From assembly GCA_963725255.1 (NCBI GenBank), contig CAVRXV010000005.1, positions 1 through 64,000 on the forward strand: a stretch of 64,000 nt of DNA, read 5' to 3'. Source of the DNA: JAIEPX01 sp963725255 (GTDB lineage Bacteria > Pseudomonadota > Gammaproteobacteria > JAIEPX01). Positions 47,038 through 57,472 of this stretch are shown in pieces (position 1 is the stretch's first letter; every line of letters begins with the position of its first letter). The notes beneath the pieces were generated by a model. The model was not told the origin of the DNA and made no database searches. It saw nothing but the letters and a program-made list of their open reading frames with translations. The position numbers and the translations under genes are program-made.

Positions 47038-47814
47038 TTAAAACCAATACTCCCAATGCGGATAAGGCTGAGACCGATAGAGAAAATGCATTACACCAGT
47101 AATGCGAAATGGGTGTTTCTTGCTACAAACAAAGTTTTGAATTTGGTGTGGCATGAAACTGTCGATGATTGTCATGGTACCCACTTCGTAATCGAGTTCA
47201 ACCTTATCCTCCTCACATAAGGCAGTAGATGTATTTGAGGCGGGAAAACGCGTTTTCCAGACACTTAGCCCGCCTAATTGCTCTGGAATAGCGACACTCA
47301 AGACTGCAGAATAGGCAAAAGTATCTTCATCAAACATCATTTGCGGGTAGGGAATCAATCCTTCTAAATCTTGGTGAATCATGCCTATTTTGGTATTAAT
47401 ACCATACTCTGCGGTATAAATGTGCAGGCCAGACTCACACCAATAAGGCCCAAGATTCTCATGCCGCGCACGGGTTTCTAAACAGAGCTGGCCATCCGGC
47501 GCGAGGATATGTCGAACACTCTCACGCATCACATCGAGATAACCTGGCAGCCCAGCGATGAGGCGGTTTGAATTGATAGCGTTAGCAAAATATCGGTGAA
47601 CCCGACCGGCCGCAATATCAAAATACCAGACGTTGCCGTAGGACCAAGTATCTTGATCTCGTTTAATCCAATGATCTCGTTGATCTAAAATAATTTGATT
47701 CCACTCATGGCATTTTTTGGGGTGCGCAAATTCACGTATTTGAACAAACTCACCTTTCCCAGCGGGGCCCGTAGGTAGATTCATAGCCGATTTAGCAGAG
47801 ATAAAATTAAACAT
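47038..47814 (-). CDS. 2-oxoglutarate/Fe(II) oxygenase-like protein
   Basis: A 258-residue soluble protein. The facial-triad pattern of Fe(II)/2OG dioxygenases can be read: HQD (His147, Asp149) in GMIHQDLEG, the distal His223 in DSFMPHQIQNF and Arg237 in HPFRITGVMHF ten to fifteen residues later for 2OG binding. The GYLDVMRESVRHILAPDG segment fits the helical N-terminal part. Substrate unknown. Monocistronic; between the large orphan gene and sdaA. Assignment rests on motif order only. Confidence 0.65.
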   Translation of the reverse strand: MFNFISAKSAMNLPTGPAGKGEFVQIREFAHPKKCHEWNQIILDQRDHWIKRDQDTWSYGNVWYFDIAAGRVHRYFANAINSNRLIAGLPGYLDVMRESVRHILAPDGQLCLETRARHENLGPYWCESGLHIYTAEYGINTKIGMIHQDLEGLIPYPQMMFDEDTFAYSAVLSVAIPEQLGGLSVWKTRFPASNTSTALCEEDKVELDYEVGTMTIIDSFMPHQIQNFVCSKKHPFRITGVMHFLYRSQPYPHWEYWF

Positions 47815-48093
47815 AAGTCCTTCCTAAGTAACAGAGCAATTTCGTCCAGTGGGTCCTTGGTTATTAGCCTACCCCTTAAACGATCATAGTTAAAAATGTA
47901 CTGCGTGCGCCTCATTCCCTTTCTTTGGCATCATGGGTATTATTTAAATTTAAAAATGATTACACTCTGTCTCATCTCCGCAGTTTATTTAAGCAGCGTG
48001 AAAGCCAGGAATCAAGTCTAATATTGCTACATTCTTACAGTTAAGAATGCAACATTTAAACTTGGCTCCTTTTAAAAATAAAGAGGCAAGTTG

Positions 48094-49461
48094 ATGGACA
48101 TTAGTGTATTTGATTTATTTTCAGTTGGAATTGGACCTTCAAGCTCACACACGGTTGGCCCCATGTCGGCCGCCAATGCCTTTGTTAAAAAACTTGGCTC
48201 TGAAAATAAACTCGAGCAAGTAAAATCGATCCAAATTGAGCTTTTTGGTTCTTTGGCACTAACGGGTGAAGGGCACGGCACCGATAAAGCAGTATTACTC
48301 GGCCTTGAAGGGTATTCTCCTGATCTCGTTGATCCTGCTTATATTACACCTCGTTTCCTCACAATTTGTAATGAAGAACATCTCAATTTAAACAACACTA
48401 AAAAAATAAAATTCTTAAAAAATACTGACATGCTTTTTCATGATGATCCACTTCCTAAACATCCTAACGGTTTGCGATTTACAGCCAAAGATCAAAATAA
48501 TTCTGTTTTAGCGAGCGAGATTTATTACTCAGTGGGCGGGGGTTTTATCGTTACCGATAAAGAATTCGATCACGAACCTACTCACAATAATAAAGCACCT
48601 TATTCTTTCGATACTGGCGCACAATTACTCTCACATTGCCAAAAAAATAATATTACCATTGCGGAATTAATGATGGCCAACGAATCTGTTTGGCGCACTG
48701 AAAATGAAATTCGTGAGAGATTACTTTCTATCGCAGAAATTATGCGCAACTGTATTCAAAAAGGCTGTGAAACAAGAGGAATATTACCGGGCGGTCTTAA
48801 TGTAAAACGTAGAGCTGCGGATCTTTTTGAACGATTATCAAATATGGGAAAACCTCATCACCATCACCCTGAAATGATGAACTGGATAAACGTTTATGCC
48901 ATGGCTGTTAATGAAGAAAATGCGGCGGGTGGTCGGATCGTCACAGCACCAACAAACGGTGCTGCAGGAATTATTCCAGCCGTTTTAGAATATTACCGAG
49001 TTTTTTTTGAAAATGTGTCAGAAAAAAATATCGTTGATTTTTTACTGACTGCAGGTGCCATTGCAATATTATATAAAAAACGCGCATCGATTTCTGGCGC
49101 AGAAGTGGGTTGCCAAGGTGAAGTGGGTGTGGCCTGTTCGATGGCTGCTGCAGCGTTAACGGCGGTACGCGGTGGTTCTGTCATTCAAGTTGAAAATGCA
49201 GCTGAAATTGGCATGGAACACAATCTAGGTCTCACCTGCGATCCCGTTAAAGGATTAGTACAAATTCCTTGCATAGAACGAAATGCAATGGGTGCTGTAA
49301 AAGCAATCAATGCCTCAGGACTCGCACTAGCAGAAACGGGTGCAAATTTAGTGTCACTCGACAAAGTCATCGCTACCATGAAACAAACGGGCAAAGACAT
49401 GTTAAGCATTTATAAAGAGACCGCCAAAGGCGGCTTGGCTGTGAATATACCTGAGTGTTAG
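48094..49461 (+). CDS. sdaA: L-serine dehydratase (iron-sulfur type)
   Basis: A 455-residue single-chain L-serine ammonia-lyase that converts serine to pyruvate and ammonia. The N-terminal SVFDLFSVGIGPSSSHTVGPM, GGRIVTAPTNGAAGIIPAVLEYY, EVGCQGEVGVACSMAAAAL and MEHNLGLTCDPVKGLVQIPCIERN (Fe-S cysteines) are diagnostic. The ATG at 48094 has GAGG upstream; a TTG directly before it is not needed. Serine catabolism fits Legionellales, which live on amino acids. A hairpin-forming repeat (48027-48055) lies upstream. Confidence 0.95.
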   Translation: MDISVFDLFSVGIGPSSSHTVGPMSAANAFVKKLGSENKLEQVKSIQIELFGSLALTGEGHGTDKAVLLGLEGYSPDLVDPAYITPRFLTICNEEHLNLNNTKKIKFLKNTDMLFHDDPLPKHPNGLRFTAKDQNNSVLASEIYYSVGGGFIVTDKEFDHEPTHNNKAPYSFDTGAQLLSHCQKNNITIAELMMANESVWRTENEIRERLLSIAEIMRNCIQKGCETRGILPGGLNVKRRAADLFERLSNMGKPHHHHPEMMNWINVYAMAVNEENAAGGRIVTAPTNGAAGIIPAVLEYYRVFFENVSEKNIVDFLLTAGAIAILYKKRASISGAEVGCQGEVGVACSMAAAALTAVRGGSVIQVENAAEIGMEHNLGLTCDPVKGLVQIPCIERNAMGAVKAINASGLALAETGANLVSLDKVIATMKQTGKDMLSIYKETAKGGLAVNIPEC

Positions 49462-49559
49462 CCTGGATTGTGAGCAATTTCCTAGGAATTAAATACCCTG
49501 TCATTAAACTTTCAAACCGTCTATCTTACATCCTTATTTAATAGGGAATGTAAAAATTT

Positions 49560-50120
49560 ATGCAGCTTAAAGATCTAGACAAAAATCTTTATTTTTACAT
49601 CTTAAGCTTTCTAACTATCCAAGACTTAGGTCGACTTGCGCAAGTCGATGAACGTAATAGAATCCTTAGTCAACATGACATTGTATGGCGCCCGATTTTT
49701 CTTCGCGACTACCATACAATCTCTTTTTACAATGGCTGTCGACTTAAAAAAATTTGTACTCAATTCAAAAAAGCTTACCACGATAAATTATCTCTATTGC
49801 CGCTACTACAGGCTCAACATTTGTCAGACCTGGCCAGTCAAATGGTGCTTCTCTCACATCTATTTCCAAAACCGCAACCTGAGCATAAAACCCAAGTTAA
49901 ACGTGTGTGGTATGGTTCTAGCTATTTTGGAGAATCGATTACTCGAACCAACGGAGTTAGACATACCTATCTGAGAATCAAATCAGACTGTCGAAGCGAG
50001 CGAGAATCTGACCAAAGAAATGCAAAAAAAGCCCGCTCCGTACTCAATTCCTCAAAAGAGCACACACCAACACTCGAATGTGAAGAAAATGAACTGTTTA
50101 AATACATATACAAAAAATAA
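49560..50120 (+). CDS. F-box domain protein, effector candidate
   Basis: A 186-residue protein starting with a clear F-box: LDKNLYFYILSFLTIQDLGRLAQVDERNR then DIVWRPIFLRDY (residues 6-52), matching the eukaryotic L-P-x-E-L...I-F/S-x-L...D-L...V...W pattern. The remainder is basic and low in recognisable features. F-box proteins recruit host Skp1-Cullin ubiquitin ligases; Legionella effectors such as AnkB and LegU1 use them. Secretion is inferred. No signal peptide. It follows sdaA by about 100 bp, same strand. Confidence 0.75.
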   Translation: MQLKDLDKNLYFYILSFLTIQDLGRLAQVDERNRILSQHDIVWRPIFLRDYHTISFYNGCRLKKICTQFKKAYHDKLSLLPLLQAQHLSDLASQMVLLSHLFPKPQPEHKTQVKRVWYGSSYFGESITRTNGVRHTYLRIKSDCRSERESDQRNAKKARSVLNSSKEHTPTLECEENELFKYIYKK

Positions 50121-50270
50121 AAGACGCTACTGTATAAATCGAATGTCCGCTTCCAAAATTAGGCCATGTAAGTTGACACAGATATCGAATTTTGTCATAG
50201 TTTTAATTCTTAATATCTACTCAGCGAATTAAAAATGAGTATGGTATATCAATTCAAAAGGATTTGAGCG

Positions 50271-52226
50271 ATGGAAGCGGATAATTACGAATTACACGCA
50301 CAAAATATGCCCGATTTAGATTTATGTATAAAATTTGCAGGCTTATTAATTGACATGGTGCGGCGTGTTAAAGCTAATCGAAGAGATCCAAGAAGAAAAG
50401 AACAACAAGAACACAATCACAGCCCTGCTGAATATTTCATCCATACAAATGATTTGAAACAGTTTTTTAAATATTGTCATGAACCTATAACCATTTATGT
50501 GCCATTAAGCGTTGGGCAACCCTACCATGAAGGTGCCTCGGCAGCTTCACAAGTTGCTTGCTTACAAAATTTACGAGATGGTTATGAGGCTTGGGTTCAA
50601 GATCAATTATCAAAAAAAGCCGTATCGCCGAAAAAAATTACATTGAAGTGGGATGGTTTAGGAATAGATGCTGAAGTTACTCAAGCCTTAAATAAAATTG
50701 ATCCGGTAGAAATTGATTTTAATATACCTGATGGACAATGTAATTCGCTTTTGCAAGACGAAAGATTGACGGAGTTTGAGAATGAGTTTGTCAGAAAAGG
50801 GCGTGAGCTGGAAAGAAATTATTATCAATTATTTTCCAATGGTGAAAAATTCGAACAAAAGGACATTGATATCTCACTCAGAATGAGAAGGTCTGCTACT
50901 ATTCGTTGGGCCACATTGAAACATCATTATAGCGATCCAACAGTTATGCAAATAATGAACAAATTAGAACAGGTTTTTAAATTGGGGGCTCAAGCTATCA
51001 ACAACCGAAGGCCGGGCGATAAAAAATTTCCAACTGAAATTGAAAAACTGTACAAAAGTGGAGCTTATACAAATTGGTCATTAGACGTTAAAGTCAACGA
51101 CCTTGCCTACGTTCTTATTGAAGATATAATGATTCACTGCAAAATATTACCAAGAACAGTGCCTGGCGAAACAAAGATGGTAGCAATGATGTACCCAGGT
51201 CCTCTCAGCATGTTGTTAGACACAGGTAAAAAAACACTCGCTTGCGTATGTAAAGCACTCGGAATTAAAGACGCTGTATCGGATGTCTCATGTATTTATT
51301 TACAAGCAGAAAAAGTTAATCCTAGAGATCCACAACAGGATAAATGCGCCTCATTATTTTCTGGAAAATTAAATAGTGATAATTCTCGATCACTACCCTC
51401 TCAGGATTTAACAACAGCTCGGATGAAATTTATTAACTCTGCTGTACCTGAAGGTATAGGCGATCAGTTTGCACTACAAGCCATGAGAGCCACCTTGAAT
51501 CAAGAAAGAAAGCAGGATGCAGAAAAACAATCAACGTTTGAAATTGGGCCTTATGCGTGTTTTTTAACACGTTTCTTTGATGAATATAGAAATTATGATG
51601 AAGTAATTTCACAATTATGTGCAGATAATAAACTATTATGGAATCCCGGAAACCCCATTTCGGCAATTCATGAATTTTTTAGGCCATTTTCAATTAATAA
51701 TTCTTCTAATGTGTCTTTTTCTCAACAAACAATGTCGATAAGCAGTTCTTTTTTTAATCATAATTCTGAGCATGATGATTCATTAATGATGAAATTTGAA
51801 GTACTAGTTCACAAGTATCAAGAAACCCAGTCCAAAGATAAACATAAAGAATACTTAATCAAAGCAGCGTGTCGACTCGTTAGATATGCTGTGGAATTTC
51901 AGAAAGAAAATGAAGATGAAGTTGGGTCTCAAATGAAAAAAAGATCTAAATCTCAATCTTTAATTTTTTTTCCTTTGCAAGTTTCACCTGTTGATAACCA
52001 AGAAGGCGGGCCTGATTTTGCGACTCCAATAGCAAGACCATCCGACCAGCAACTACCACTACTGGGATGTTTTTATTATATTAAACAAATTATTGAGATA
52101 ATGGAGAATGACATCTCTTTACTCAATAACTTCAGGTATTATCCGCACCCAATACCAGTAGCCGATTATCACTCTACCCAAAGCTCTCAGCTTAGCGGTT
52201 CTGCTCCCCTAACCCAAAGTAAATAG
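50271..52226 (+). CDS. Large orphan protein of unknown function
   Basis: A 651-residue soluble protein; no family recognised. It is charged and helical, contains one conserved-looking block (RDGYEAWVQDQLSKK, then VEIDFNIPDGQCNSLLQDE) and has a Ser/Gln-rich end (STQSSQLSGSAPLTQS). No signal peptide or membrane segment. The ATG at 50271 is preceded by GGATTTGAGCG (weak site). It follows the F-box gene by 150 bp on the same strand, and may be part of the same effector-like cluster, but that is inference from position. Confidence 0.6.
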   Translation: MEADNYELHAQNMPDLDLCIKFAGLLIDMVRRVKANRRDPRRKEQQEHNHSPAEYFIHTNDLKQFFKYCHEPITIYVPLSVGQPYHEGASAASQVACLQNLRDGYEAWVQDQLSKKAVSPKKITLKWDGLGIDAEVTQALNKIDPVEIDFNIPDGQCNSLLQDERLTEFENEFVRKGRELERNYYQLFSNGEKFEQKDIDISLRMRRSATIRWATLKHHYSDPTVMQIMNKLEQVFKLGAQAINNRRPGDKKFPTEIEKLYKSGAYTNWSLDVKVNDLAYVLIEDIMIHCKILPRTVPGETKMVAMMYPGPLSMLLDTGKKTLACVCKALGIKDAVSDVSCIYLQAEKVNPRDPQQDKCASLFSGKLNSDNSRSLPSQDLTTARMKFINSAVPEGIGDQFALQAMRATLNQERKQDAEKQSTFEIGPYACFLTRFFDEYRNYDEVISQLCADNKLLWNPGNPISAIHEFFRPFSINNSSNVSFSQQTMSISSSFFNHNSEHDDSLMMKFEVLVHKYQETQSKDKHKEYLIKAACRLVRYAVEFQKENEDEVGSQMKKRSKSQSLIFFPLQVSPVDNQEGGPDFATPIARPSDQQLPLLGCFYYIKQIIEIMENDISLLNNFRYYPHPIPVADYHSTQSSQLSGSAPLTQSK

Positions 52227-52428
52227 GTATTTTTTACGGTATCTTTCCCTATTCGTTTTCCTATATAGTCATCTCATCCAATGGTGAACCTAACCATTGT
52301 GGGAGGGGTGAACGCGTTGTATATAAGCTAGCAAGTGCATCATATGTCTCGGCAAGTGTGTGGTTAATGAGGGTACGGGGGCGTTTACGCCCCCTGACCT
52401 CGATACATTTTCTCTTTCTCTCTTCTTT

Positions 52429-52668
52429 CTACCACTCCGTTTGAGTACTTCTTGGTTCTTCTTTTCCCAATAAACGCAAATCCAAATTTACAGCAGAAAG
52501 AATTCGAAATAACGTTTCAATCCTAGTCCCTTCAGGATGAGTTTCAAAATGTGAAATTGTTTGCTGTTTCAATCCTACTCGATCTGCAACTTCTGCTTGG
52601 CTTAATTTTAATTTTTTACGTCGATCAACTACACAAATTGCTAATACTTTCGGCAACATAATAAGCAT
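52429..52668 (-). CDS. HipB-like XRE regulator without hipA
   Basis: A 79-residue protein with a helix-turn-helix KLKLSQAEVADRVGLKQQTISHFETHPEG (residues 19-47) and a C-terminal IETLFRILSAVNLDLRLL that is typical of HipB. Start at 52668 has GGAGG eight bases upstream. No hipA frame follows; about 200 bp of non-coding sequence separates it from the orphan gene end. Two HipB-type operators lie directly upstream (52689-52734), so it probably regulates itself, and perhaps a toxin gene elsewhere. Confidence 0.8.
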   Translation of the reverse strand: MLIMLPKVLAICVVDRRKKLKLSQAEVADRVGLKQQTISHFETHPEGTRIETLFRILSAVNLDLRLLGKEEPRSTQTEW

Positions 52669-52688
52669 CTTTCAGTCCTCCATTGGCT

Positions 52689-52734
52689 TACCCTCTAGAG
52701 GGGGTAAATCATATTCTACCCTCTATAGCGGGTA
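52689..52734. promoter_or_regulatory. Two HipB-type operators TACCC-N8-GGGTA
   Basis: TACCC-N8-GGGTA occurs at 52689-52706 and again at 52717-52734, 28 bp centre to centre. The half-sites and 8-bp spacing are those of the E. coli HipB operator (TATCC-N8-GGATA) with one base changed symmetrically. They lie 20 bp upstream of the lone HipB-like gene. Confidence 0.75.
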
Positions 52735-52873
52735 AAGTATAGTGTAATTTTAGAATATTGGCCTAGCAATTGTGCACATTGCTAGATCTCGTTGAATTTC
52801 GTCAGAACTTGATTTAACTAAACCACCTAAACAGCAAAACCTCTAACAACTCAAGACGCGACGCCGTACAAGT

Positions 52874-54208
52874 TTAATAGGTCAACAACAATAGACCTCG
52901 ATTAACTACTTTATTTTCAACAGGATCATCCGAAATTGTGCTTAAAACTTCGGCCTTGTGCTTAGCGGATAACAATTGTTGTTTTAGCTCGCCAAACTTT
53001 TGACGTTTTGATGACTCAACATCCGCTGCACCAAGAGCCATCATACACTCTGGTCTGCTTTCAAGGAGGCTTATTTGGTTGATAGCCATATCAAGAGCTT
53101 GCTCTTTAGGAAAATGCCATTGGATCAGTTCAACCATGTTTGGGTTCCCCAATAAGGCGGCATATTGAAAGAGCGTGATTTTTTTTTGTAATCGCTTGCC
53201 GTTCAGATTAACAGTGCCACTTAGATTCACAAGGGCAGGTGTAGCTTCCAACAAGCGATGAAGAGTGTCTAAGTCATCGTTTTGGATATATTTGAAAAGC
53301 AATGTGACGCGAGTGAAAGCAAAAAAACCTCTGGAACATGCTCCTAATCTCAACGTTGAATTGTAATCTACAAAAGGCGTAATGCATTCCAAAACATCAT
53401 GATTCAGCACAAGAGTGGTATCTTTTAAATTGAATAGCGGACGTTCTGGTGCTGGATCTCTAGTCAGAATATCGCTGCCGCACAATCTTTTAAAATAGTA
53501 CCCCGGGTGCTCGAATGGAGTAATACGAACTGGGTATTTAGGATTTACCATTCTGGGTAAGTGTGGAGCATTCAAAAAATATTTATACAGGGATAAATAC
53601 TTTTCTAGAGCAGTCTGATTTGAATTAGTTTGTCCTCCTTGAGCCACAATCTCTAAAACTTTATGTCCTAGTTCTGAATGAGCCTGAGCTAGGTCTAAAA
53701 TTGTAAGAGTCTTTACGCCTGAAAGCTTGCGCATTAAGATTACTGCGCCTCGTAGGAATTCAGATAGGTCGGCTGCGAGTAGTCGAAGGTATTCAATATG
53801 ATCGTCAATTATCCTTCTGATTTTAGTATAAAGAGGAGCAGAAGAATTTTTAGGGCATAATGCTTCGAATTTTTCTCGGATGACTTCATGATGAACTGTA
53901 ATATTTTTCGGTGGACAATCAAAAGTCAATTCTGTTTTCGGTTTATTAGGAAAAGCTGAAAAATGACGCAATGGTATATTCGCTAAGGCATGATCAAGCC
54001 CCATATGAGCATAGAGAAATTCCGCGAAATTTAAGATGAAGCAAATAGTCTCAAAAATCTCTGGGGAACTCAATCGCTGAAAATCCAGCAGATTTTCACA
54101 CAGTATAAGATCAGGGTAAGGACGGGTGAATTCATTCATCGCTTCTAGAAGTGTATTAACGAATATGACATCTTCTCTTTGTTGATATTCGGGTGAGCTT
54201 TCCATCAA
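52874..54208 (-). CDS. F-box-like and ankyrin-like protein, effector candidate
   Basis: A 444-residue soluble protein. Residues about 284-316 (LNHDVLECITPFVDYNSTLRLGACSRGFFAFT) read as an F-box-like segment, then residues about 318-380 (KYIQNDDLDTLHRLLEATPALVN...TLFQYAALLGNPNMVELIQWHFP) as a pair of ankyrin-type repeats. F-box plus ankyrin is the architecture of Legionella AnkB, which recruits host SCF ubiquitin ligase. The N-terminal 280 residues are unrecognised. Secretion not shown. Alone, between the hipB-like gene and guaD. Confidence 0.65.
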   Translation of the reverse strand: MMESSPEYQQREDVIFVNTLLEAMNEFTRPYPDLILCENLLDFQRLSSPEIFETICFILNFAEFLYAHMGLDHALANIPLRHFSAFPNKPKTELTFDCPPKNITVHHEVIREKFEALCPKNSSAPLYTKIRRIIDDHIEYLRLLAADLSEFLRGAVILMRKLSGVKTLTILDLAQAHSELGHKVLEIVAQGGQTNSNQTALEKYLSLYKYFLNAPHLPRMVNPKYPVRITPFEHPGYYFKRLCGSDILTRDPAPERPLFNLKDTTLVLNHDVLECITPFVDYNSTLRLGACSRGFFAFTRVTLLFKYIQNDDLDTLHRLLEATPALVNLSGTVNLNGKRLQKKITLFQYAALLGNPNMVELIQWHFPKEQALDMAINQISLLESRPECMMALGAADVESSKRQKFGELKQQLLSAKHKAEVLSTISDDPVENKVVNRGLLLLTY

Positions 54209-54239
54209 ATTTAGCCTTTATTAAGTTAGTAAACTTATC

Positions 54240-54707
54240 TTAATAGACAATCTTATCTTCTTTTGAAAACCACTCTACCAAAACGGCTTTAGCTTCGGAT
54301 TGCATTATTTGTTGCTCGGGAATTTTTCGGTCGCCTAAAGGTATATTCAGTTGCTCGTAAAAAAAACGGTCATCGAAACCGATTTCAGCTGCATCGTTTT
54401 GATTGGCTCCAAAAATTATTTTTTCAATTCGGGCCCAGTAAATGGCGGTCAAACACATTGGGCATGGTTCGCAGCTGGTATAAATTGTGCAACCTTGTAA
54501 ATTAAAAGTATCTAAGTGTTTGCACGCATCTCGGATAGCAGTGACTTCAGCGTGAGCTGTAGGATCATTTGTGGAAGGTACACAATTGTGACCGCGTCCA
54601 ATAATTTCACCGTCTTTTACAACAACCGCTCCGAAAGGACCGCCTTCGTTATTTTCGATTCCTAATTTAGCTTGAGCAATGGCTTCCTGCATAAATTTAT
54701 TATCCAC
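54240..54707 (-). CDS. guaD: Guanine deaminase (cytidine-deaminase fold)
   Basis: A 155-residue zinc deaminase. The zinc motif is HAEVTAI (near residue 53) and CEPCPMC (near residues 84-90), with the helper sequence GGPFGAVVVKDG before. The C-terminal FDDRFFYEQLNIPLGDRKIPEQQ is the guanine-deaminase signature of the Bacillus GuaD branch rather than of TadA. It converts guanine to xanthine. RBS unclear (AAAAAT upstream). It precedes gyrB on the same strand by 52 bp in the other direction. Confidence 0.88.
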   Translation of the reverse strand: MDNKFMQEAIAQAKLGIENNEGGPFGAVVVKDGEIIGRGHNCVPSTNDPTAHAEVTAIRDACKHLDTFNLQGCTIYTSCEPCPMCLTAIYWARIEKIIFGANQNDAAEIGFDDRFFYEQLNIPLGDRKIPEQQIMQSEAKAVLVEWFSKEDKIVY

Positions 54708-54763
54708 GGATTTTTCTCCAAAATAGTGTGTAAGGAAAATATTGAATGATGAAATTAGGCTTA

Positions 54764-57205
54764 TTAAACGTCGAGGTTGACGACATCCAGCGCTTTGCTT
54801 TCAATAAACAGGCGTCGTGGCTCTACTTGATCGCCCATCAATGTTGTGAAATATTCATCGGCCGCCACTGCATCTTCAATGCGTACTTGCAACATACGAC
54901 GAGTTTCAGGATCCATTGTGGTTTCCCAAAGCTGATCTGGATTCATTTCACCAAGACCTTTATAACGTTGAACTGCGATACCTTTACGCGCATCTTGCAT
55001 CAACCAGTCTATAGCATCAGCAAACGTTTTGATGCCTTGACGTTTTTCACCACGTTGAATATACGCACTTTCTTCCAGCAGATCTCGCGTTTTTTCAGCA
55101 AAGGAACTGAATAGTTGATAATCATGAGAAGCAAAAAACTCTTGTCGTAAAGGAAATTGCTGATCAATTCCGTGCGCCGTTATTGTGATTGTTGGATAGT
55201 ATTGCCCTAATTCGCCTGATTCCTGAACATGAATTTTGTACTGAGCAGTGTTATCATTATTATGTGACTTACTCTGCAACAATTCAGACAATTTTTCCGA
55301 CCATATTTCAACACGATTTTTATCACTTAACTCTTCAACGTTCAAAGGTAGCATCGCAAGTAATTGTTGCAAAATAACTTCTGGATAACGACGATTTAAA
55401 TATTTTATTTTTCGTTGAATCGAGCGATATTCATTTCCCAATGTTTCTAACGCAGTTCCCGAAATTGGGGGTGAAGTGGCATTGACGTACAGACCAGCAT
55501 CTTCCAATGCGATTTGTTGTAAATATTCAGCTAACGCATCATCGTCTTTTATATACTGTTCTTGCTTGCCTTTTTTCACTTTATACAGAGGCGGTTGTGC
55601 AATATAAATATAACCGCGTTGAATAACTTCTACCATTTGTCGATAGAAAAAAGTGAGTAGCAATGTGCGAATATGAGAACCATCAACATCCGCGTCAGTC
55701 ATAATAATAATGCGATGATAACGTAATTTATCGGGATTATATTCTTCGCGTCCAATTCCGCAACCTAGTGCAGTAATTAATGTTCCTACTTCTACAGAAG
55801 AAATCATTTTGTCAAATCGCGCTTTTTCAACATTCAGAATTTTTCCTTTAAGAGGTAAAATTGCTTGATTTTTGCGATTTCGTGCCTGTTTTGCAGAACC
55901 GCCCGCAGAATCACCCTCAACAATAAATATTTCTGATAATGCAGGATCTTTTTCTTGGCAATCGGCTAATTTTCCTGGGAGACCTGCAATATCAAGTGCA
56001 CTTTTTCTACGCGTTAATTCACGAGCTTTTCGCGCAGCTTCGCGCGCACGCGCAGCATCAATAGTTTTATTGACAATATTTTTAGCTTCCATCGGATGTT
56101 CAAGTAAATAGTGCGTTAAATATTCCGAAAGCAAAGATTCAACAATTGGTTTAATTTCAGATGAAACTAATTTATCTTTTGTTTGAGAAGAAAATTTTGG
56201 ATCAGGAACTTTTACTGAAATAACTGCGGTTAGTCCTTCACGGATATCCTCACCCGTTAAAGCAACTTTTGCACCCTTCATAGATTCAGTAATGTAATTA
56301 TTAATGGATCGTGTTAAGACCTGCTCTAAATCCCGCCAAGTGAGTACCGCCATCTCTTTGCGGTATATTATTGGTATAACAATAAACAGTTTCTTGATAA
56401 CTATCATTCCACTGCATTGCAATTTCTGCTGTAATTCCATCTTGTTCTTTTTTAAAATAGAGAATGTCATTATTAATTGCTGTTTTATTTTTGTTCAGCA
56501 TTTCGACGAATTCTTTCAAACCACCATCATAAAGAAAAATATCGCCTTTTCCAGTACGTTCATCATATAAAGAAATTCGTAATCCAGAATTTAATACGGC
56601 TAATTCGCGTAATCGTTCGCGCAAGGATATCATAATAAAATTCAAGAACATTGTTGAAAATTTTGTCACTGGGTTTAAAGGTAATTTCTGTTCCAGTTAA
56701 ATCCGTATCACCTATAGCTTTCAAAGCCGCTTCAGGAACACCTAAATGATAAGTCTGTACATGAACTTTTCCAAGTTGACGAATTTTGAGTTTTAAATAT
56801 TCAGAAAGCGCATTAACAACAGAGACACCAACACCATGCAAACCGCCCGACACTTTATACGATTCACTATCGAATTTACCACCCGCATGGAGTATCGTCA
56901 TAACAACTTCAGCAGATGAACGTTTTTCTTCCTCGTGAATTCCTACTGGAATACCTCGTCCATTATCTTTGACAGTGATTGAGTTATCCGCAGTGAATAA
57001 TAACATCGACTTCGGTGCAATACCCCGCAAGGGCTTCATCTATAGAGTTATCGACAACTTCAAACACCATATGATGTAAACCGGTACCATCATCTGTATC
57101 ACCAATGTACATTCCAGGACGCTTACGTACCGCATCTAAACCTTTTAAAACCTTGATTCTAGACTGATCGTAGGTCGCATCGATTTCGTTAATAGGCATG
57201 CCCAA
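54764..57205 (-). pseudogene. gyrB: DNA gyrase subunit B with three +1 frameshifts
   Basis: The sequence encodes a full-length GyrB of about 813 residues: IKVLKGLDAVRKRPGMYIGDT at the start, NGRGIPVGIHEEE (GHKL ATPase), GGTHLAGFRAGL, IFIVEGDSAGGSAKQAR and MTDADVDGSHIRTLLLTFFYR (TOPRIM) and GLGEMNPDQLWETTMDP. Three single-base insertions break the frame, near 56992 (extra T in CACTGCGGATAA), near 56619 (extra C in CTTGCGCGAACG) and near 56317 (extra base in GGTCTTAACACG); all are +1, so the last two thirds return to frame. Removing each restores IIHADNS, DILAERLREL and AGLTRSI. Essential gene, so sequencing or assembly error is a strong alternative. Confidence 0.9.
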
Positions 57206-57472
57206 ATTCTCTCAATCAAAAGGATACAGTGTATCAGAATTCGAAAAAAAATGGTACGTATTAGGGGTCAAATCTAGGATTGTTACATTCTTTGGCTATT
57301 AATTCGTCATTTTCAAAAATAGTTAGCCTAACCCTTGATTTTGCAGTAGTTCTGACTCTCGATCTCCCACCTTTCCCATAACACAGAAACAATAAATAAA
57401 TGTAATAATTATATAGGATTAATCAATAATTAGCGTTTCATAGATTAAACTTGCTGCTTTCATGATCTGAAT

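Noticed and set aside
50020..50232. 70-codon frame after the F-box gene
   Set aside because: Begins inside the F-box gene in another frame; no ribosome site and composition of non-coding DNA.
56984..57039. Programmed frameshift at the first gyrB break
   Set aside because: Shifting at the TAA itself gives HCGN instead of the expected HADN; the extra base lies earlier, at no known slippery site. Not excluded, but not supported.
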